This document shows, piece after piece, positions 59,729 through 64,000 of a stretch of 64,000 nucleotides of DNA. Position numbers and translations under genes: made by a program. Each line of letters starts with the position of its first letter. The stretch's first letter is position 1. The notes beneath the pieces are model-generated. The model made no database searches. It was not told the origin of the DNA and saw only the letters and a list, made by a program, of their open reading frames with translations. This stretch comes from Streptomyces sp. 7-21 (GTDB lineage: Bacteria; Actinomycetota; Actinomycetes; Streptomycetales; Streptomycetaceae), in the NCBI RefSeq assembly GCF_016741785.1, contig NZ_JAERRL010000003.1:124001-188000 (forward strand). The letters run 5' to 3'.

Positions 59729-59923
59729 TTAAGGGAGGCGCGGCGCAGGATCGGCCATGGCGTACGCGGAGGAGCCCGCGAAGAGCCCCGCCGAGGCGGC
59801 GGGGAGCAGCACCAGCACCGCCGCGGGGAAGAACGGCGAGACGCGGAATCTCCGCCAGCGCTCCGCAGGGCTCACCCGGCTCAGCCTAGGCCGCCCGCCC
59901 CCGCAAACCAGGCATAAACGCAC
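59729..59923 (-). CDS. Short N-terminal-like fragment of a membrane protein
   Basis: 64 residues at most: a basic segment (SPAERWRRFRVSPFF), then one hydrophobic helix PAAVLVLLPAASAGLFAGSSAYAMADP. Such an N-terminus is like that of YhgE/Pip-type ABC-2 permeases, which go on for several hundred residues; here TAA follows within ten codons after the helix. It may be a remnant of such a gene or an unrelated small membrane protein. Weak evidence. Confidence 0.35.
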   Translation of the reverse strand: MRLCLVCGGGRPRLSRVSPAERWRRFRVSPFFPAAVLVLLPAASAGLFAGSSAYAMADPAPRLP

Positions 59924-60014
59924 ATATCACCCACGTACCGCACCGATCGGTGCCCCGTCTGCCCCCGGATAAGGGTTCGCCGCCGGGGAAGCGGAGTGAG
60001 ACCCTTGGGTGCGT

Positions 60015-63000
60015 ATGTCTACACACGCCTCCCCACCAGCCTCACCGCCCTCCGCACCGCTGTCACCGCGCGCCCTGGCCGAGCGCCTGCCCCAGCTGAT
60101 GCTCCGCGACGAGCGGCGGCTGCGGCGGCGGCTCGACGGGGTGCGCCGCGTGCGCGCGGGCGAGGCGCGGCAGGCCGTGCTCGCCGAGATCGCCGCCGCC
60201 ATCGACGCCGCCGAGGAGCGCGTGGCGCTGCGGCGGGCCGCCGTTCCCGCGATCACGTATCCGGAGCAGCTGCCAGTCAGCCAGAAGAAGGACGAGATCC
60301 TGGCGGCCGTCCGCGACCACCAGGTCGTCATCGTCGCGGGCGAGACCGGCTCCGGGAAGACCACGCAGCTGCCCAAGATCTGCCTGGAGCTGGGCCGCGG
60401 CGTGCGCGGCCTGATCGGCCACACCCAGCCGCGCCGGATCGCCGCGCGCACCGTGGCGCAGCGCGTCGCCGACGAGCTGAAGACGCCGCTGGGCGAGGCC
60501 GTCGGCTACAAGGTCCGCTTCACCGACCAGTCCAGCGACGACACGCTGGTGAAGCTGATGACCGACGGCATCCTGCTGGCGGAGATCCAGCACGACCGGG
60601 AGCTGCGCGCGTACGACACCCTCATCATCGACGAGGCCCACGAACGCAGCCTGAACATCGACTTCCTGCTCGGCTACCTCGCCCAGCTGCTGCCGCGCCG
60701 CCCCGACCTGAAGGTGATCATCACCTCGGCGACGATCGACCCGGAGCGCTTCGCCCGCCACTTCGCCGACCGCGAGGGCCGCGAGGCCCCGATCATCGAG
60801 GTCTCGGGCCGCACCTACCCCGTCGAGGTCAGGTACCGGCCGATCGGCGAGGGCGACGCGGACGGCGACGGCGAGACCGACCAGATCACGGCGATCTGCG
60901 ACGCCGTGGACGAGCTGCGCCGCGAGCCGCCCGGCGACATCCTCGTCTTCCTCTCGGGTGAACGGGAGATCCGCGACACCGCCGAGGCGCTGGAGAAGAA
61001 GAAGCTGCCCCACACCGAGGTGCTGCCGCTGTACGCGCGGCTGTCGCACGCCGAGCAGCAGCGCGTCTTCCAGCCGCACAGCGGCCGCCGCATCGTGCTG
61101 GCGACGAACGTGGCGGAGACGTCCCTGACGGTGCCGGGCATCAAGTACGTGATCGACCCCGGCACGGCCCGCATCTCCCGCTACAGCCACCGCACGAAGG
61201 TGCAGCGGCTGCCGATCGAGCCCATCTCGCAGGCCAGCGCCAACCAGCGCAAGGGCCGCTGCGGCCGCACCAGCGACGGCATCTGCGTGCGGCTGTACTC
61301 CGAGGAGGACTTCCTGTCCCGGCCGGAGTTCACCGACGCCGAGATCCTGCGGACCAACCTGGCGTCCGTCATCCTCCAGATGAACGCCGCCGGGCTCGGC
61401 GACATCGAGCGGTTCCCGTTCATCGACCCGCCGGACCACCGCTCCATCCGCGCGGGCGTGCAGCTGCTCGAGGAGCTGGGGGCACTGGCGGGCTCCCGGC
61501 TCACGCCGCTGGGCCGGAAGCTGGCGCAGCTGCCGGTGGACCCGCGGCTGGCGCGCATGGTGCTGGAGGGCGAGCGCAACGGCTGTGCCCGGGACGTGAT
61601 GGTGATCGCCGCCGCGCTGTCGATCCAGGACCCGCGCGAGCGGCCGGCGGACAAGCAGCAGCAGGCGGACGCCAAGCACCAGCGGTTCCGCGAGGGCCCG
61701 GCCGAGGAGTCGGACTTCCTGGCGTTCCTCAACCTGTGGGAGTACGTGCGCGAGCGGCAGCGGGCCCTGTCCTCCTCGGCGTTCCGCCGGATGTGCCGCG
61801 CGGAGTTCCTCAACTACCTGCGGATACGGGAGTGGCAGGACATCTACGCCCAGCTGCGCGCCATCGGCCGGAGCCTGGGCGTGACCGTCCGGGAGCGCGA
61901 GGAGGGCGACCCGCCCGCCGATCCCCGGCTGATCCACCAGTCGCTGCTCGCCGGGCTGCTGTCGCACATCGGGCTGAAGGACACCGACAAGAACGAGTAT
62001 CTGGGCGCCAGGAACGCGAAGTTCGCCGTCTTCCCCGGCTCCGCCCTGTTCAAGCGCCCGCCGCGCTGGGTGATGTCGGCGGAGCTGGTGGAGACCTCCC
62101 GGCTGTGGGCGCGGATCAACGCCAGGATCGAGCCGGAGTGGATCGAGCCGCTCGCGGGGCACCTGGTGAAGCGGACCTACAGCGAGCCGCACTGGGAGCA
62201 GAAGCAGGCCGCCGTGATGGCGTACGAGCGGGTGACGCTGTACGGCGTGCCCATCGTGGCGCAGCGGAAGGTCAACTACGGGCGGATCGACCCGGAGACC
62301 TCCCGTGACCTGTTCCTGCGGCACGCCCTGGTGGAGGGCGACTGGCGCACCCGGCACCGCTTCTTCCACGAGAACCGCCGCCTGCTGGCGGAGGTCGAGG
62401 AGCTGGAGCACCGGGCGCGGCGGCGCGACATCCTCGTGGACGACGAGACGCTGTACGACTTCTACGACCAGCGCATCCCCGACCACGTCGTCTCCGGGGC
62501 GCACTTCGACGCCTGGTGGAAGAAGAAGCAGCGCGAGGACCCCGACCTGCTCAGCTTCGAGAAGTCGATGCTGATCAACGAGCGGGCAGCGGACGTCACC
62601 AAGGCCGACTACCCGGACGTCTGGCGCCAGGGCGGCCTGTCGCTGCGCGTGACCTACCAGTTCGAGCCGGGCGCGGACGCCGACGGCGTGACCGTCCACG
62701 TGCCGGTGCAGGTGCTCAGCCAGCTTGAGCCGGAGGGGTTCGACTGGCAGATCCCCGGCCTGCGCGAGCAGCTGGTGACGGAGCTGATCCGCTCGCTGCC
62801 CAAGCCGCTGCGGCGCCACTGCGTGCCCGCCCCGGACTTCGCCCGGCGCTTCCTGGCGACGCCGGCGGCGGACCGGGAGACCGGCGCGGGCGGCGAACCG
62901 CTGCGGGCGGCGCTGGCGCGGGAGCTGACACGGCTGACCGGGCAGCGGATCACGGCGGAGGACTTCGACCCGGACCGGGTGCCGGACCACCTGAAGATCA

Positions 63001-64000
63001 CCTTCCGGGTGGTGGACGAGCGCCGCAAGACGCTGGGCGAAGACAAGGACCTGGCCGCGCTGAAGCGTGCGCTGCGCACGCAGGCGCGGGCGGCCGTCAG
63101 CCGGGCGTTCTCCGGGGCCGGGAAGCCGGGACGGCAGCGGCGCGGCGGCGAGCCCGCCGGGCGGCCGGGCGGCGGCGCGGCGGCGGAGCCCGCGGCGCCG
63201 TGGCTGCGTGAAGGGCTCACGTCGTGGACGATCGGGACGCTGCCGCGCGTGGTGGAGACCCGGCGCGGCGGGCAGCCGGTCAAGGCGTACCCGGCGCTGG
63301 CGGACGAGGGCGCCACGGTGGCGGTGCGGCTGTTCGACAGCGAGGCGGCGCAGCGTCAGGCCATGGCACGCGGCACGCGGCGGCTGCTGCTGCTCACCCT
63401 GCCCGTGGACCCGGCGAAGTTCGCCCAGGACCGGCTGGACAACGCCGCGAAGCTGACGCTGGCAAGCACGCCGCACGGGGGCGTGCGGGCGCTGCTGGAC
63501 GACTGTGTGACGGCGGCGGCCGACCGGCTGGTCGCGGCGCACGGCGGGCCCGCGTGGGATGAGGCGGCCTTTACGCGGCTGCGCGAGGCGGTGCGCGGCG
63601 ACATCGTGGACGCGACCATGCGGACGCTGCGGCAGGCCCGGGAGGTGCTGGCCGCCTGGCAGGCGTGCGAGCGGCGCCTGGCGGGCCTGCGCGGGGCCTC
63701 GCTGCGCGACTCGGTGGCGGATGTGCGGCAGCAGCTGGACGAGCTGATCCGCCCGGGGTTCGTCACCGAGCACGGGGCGCGGCGCCTGCCGGACCTGCTG
63801 CGGTACCTGCGGGCGGTGGACCGCCGCCTCCAGCAGCTGCCGCAGCACGCCGAGCGCGACCGGGCGCGGACGGCGAAGGTGCGGCAGATGCGCGACGAGT
63901 ACGAGTGGCTGCGTGAGCAGTTCCCGCCGGGCGAGCCGCTGCCGCCGGAGGTCACCGAGGTGCGCTGGATGATCGAGGAGCTGCGGGTGAGCTACTTCGC
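60015..64000 (+). CDS. hrpA: HrpA-type ATP-dependent RNA helicase, partial
   Basis: At least 1328 residues, open to the right edge. Order of motifs: Walker A VAGETGSGKTTQLPK near residue 110, QPRRIAARTVAQRVA (Ia), DEAH box LIIDEAHERSLNIDFLLG, SATID (III), TNVAETSLTVPGIKYVID (V) and QRKGRCGRTSDGICVRLY (VI), then the HA2/OB region and a long C-terminal HrpA-specific extension (DUF3418). DEAH/RHA family, processing of mRNA or ribosome rescue. ATG 60015 follows a weak ribosome site. The C-terminus is cut; the family is about 1300 residues, so only a few are missing. Confidence 0.95.
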   Translation, partial: MSTHASPPASPPSAPLSPRALAERLPQLMLRDERRLRRRLDGVRRVRAGEARQAVLAEIAAAIDAAEERVALRRAAVPAITYPEQLPVSQKKDEILAAVRDHQVVIVAGETGSGKTTQLPKICLELGRGVRGLIGHTQPRRIAARTVAQRVADELKTPLGEAVGYKVRFTDQSSDDTLVKLMTDGILLAEIQHDRELRAYDTLIIDEAHERSLNIDFLLGYLAQLLPRRPDLKVIITSATIDPERFARHFADREGREAPIIEVSGRTYPVEVRYRPIGEGDADGDGETDQITAICDAVDELRREPPGDILVFLSGEREIRDTAEALEKKKLPHTEVLPLYARLSHAEQQRVFQPHSGRRIVLATNVAETSLTVPGIKYVIDPGTARISRYSHRTKVQRLPIEPISQASANQRKGRCGRTSDGICVRLYSEEDFLSRPEFTDAEILRTNLASVILQMNAAGLGDIERFPFIDPPDHRSIRAGVQLLEELGALAGSRLTPLGRKLAQLPVDPRLARMVLEGERNGCARDVMVIAAALSIQDPRERPADKQQQADAKHQRFREGPAEESDFLAFLNLWEYVRERQRALSSSAFRRMCRAEFLNYLRIREWQDIYAQLRAIGRSLGVTVREREEGDPPADPRLIHQSLLAGLLSHIGLKDTDKNEYLGARNAKFAVFPGSALFKRPPRWVMSAELVETSRLWARINARIEPEWIEPLAGHLVKRTYSEPHWEQKQAAVMAYERVTLYGVPIVAQRKVNYGRIDPETSRDLFLRHALVEGDWRTRHRFFHENRRLLAEVEELEHRARRRDILVDDETLYDFYDQRIPDHVVSGAHFDAWWKKKQREDPDLLSFEKSMLINERAADVTKADYPDVWRQGGLSLRVTYQFEPGADADGVTVHVPVQVLSQLEPEGFDWQIPGLREQLVTELIRSLPKPLRRHCVPAPDFARRFLATPAADRETGAGGEPLRAALARELTRLTGQRITAEDFDPDRVPDHLKITFRVVDERRKTLGEDKDLAALKRALRTQARAAVSRAFSGAGKPGRQRRGGEPAGRPGGGAAAEPAAPWLREGLTSWTIGTLPRVVETRRGGQPVKAYPALADEGATVAVRLFDSEAAQRQAMARGTRRLLLLTLPVDPAKFAQDRLDNAAKLTLASTPHGGVRALLDDCVTAAADRLVAAHGGPAWDEAAFTRLREAVRGDIVDATMRTLRQAREVLAAWQACERRLAGLRGASLRDSVADVRQQLDELIRPGFVTEHGARRLPDLLRYLRAVDRRLQQLPQHAERDRARTAKVRQMRDEYEWLREQFPPGEPLPPEVTEVRWMIEELRVSYF

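Noticed and set aside
60063-63848. 1261-residue minus-strand open frame over the helicase gene
   Set aside because: Shadow of the hrpA gene, which carries all helicase motifs on the plus strand.
1-64000. CRISPR arrays, insertion sequences, rRNA genes, phage integrases
   Set aside because: None seen: repeats are short, tandem and without spacers; no transposase or integrase motifs were found in the translated frames.

Overview
The window looks like a Streptomyces-type actinomycete chromosome arm. It is very GC-rich with strong third-position G/C bias, uses many GTG starts and overlapping stop/start codons, carries actinomycete-type tRNA-Asp and tRNA-Phe, and encodes Tat-exported enzymes, ROK and LysR regulators and several small biosynthetic loci. 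All calls come from reading the sequence; no database search was run.

Layout. (1) 0-4.2 kb is the end of a polyketide cluster of trans-AT / beta-branching flavour: a decarboxylase-type ketosynthase with Ser in place of the active-site Cys (cut by the left edge), an AT-like protein probably acting as an acyl hydrolase, an Sfp-type phosphopantetheinyl transferase, a divergent PksB/BaeB-like metallo-hydrolase, and a chorismate-lyase-like protein. (2) 4.4-11.9 kb is a mixed accessory stretch: sulfatase, secreted esterase, small membrane protein, Gfo/Idh-type oxidoreductase, berberine-bridge-type flavoenzyme, SMP-30-like protein. (3) 11.9-18.2 kb is a tight six-gene minus-strand operon: PaaK-like adenylating enzyme, alpha/alpha-toroid (squalene/prenyltransferase-repeat) protein, Pro1 tautomerase, acyl carrier protein, an adenylating protein lacking its N-terminal third, and class II DAHP synthase. 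I do not recognise this combination; it is the best candidate here for an undescribed carrier-protein pathway fed from the shikimate route. (4) 18.4-24.3 kb has two membrane/exported proteins, two LysR regulators, an MFS exporter with a clear operator, and a GH43 arabinanase. (5) 24.5-33 kb holds a single-module highly reducing PKS with the fungal-type order KS-AT-DH-MT-(psiKR)-ER-KR-ACP, plus an overlapping stand-alone thioesterase. (6) 34-40.8 kb includes an ABC exporter and a minus-strand set of chorismate-lyase-like protein, UbiA prenyltransferase, polyprenyl diphosphate synthase and methyltransferase, which together suggest a prenylated 4-hydroxybenzoate. (7) 41-48.8 kb has a repeat-bearing lipoprotein, a tandem pair of paralogous small proteins, and a ROK-regulated alpha-glucosidase/ABC sugar import operon. 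(8) 49-64 kb is more housekeeping-like: polysaccharide deacetylase, LigD-type phosphoesterase, PhoD phosphatase, GH38 mannosidase, Uma2 protein, GntP permease, two tRNAs, PPOX oxidoreductase, GntR regulator, and an HrpA helicase cut by the right edge.

Three loci draw on chorismate or its supply (chorismate-lyase-like proteins at 3.7 and 40.2 kb, DAHP synthase at 12 kb). This suggests several aromatic-primed products in one region. Whether they cooperate or are independent clusters cannot be told from sequence alone.
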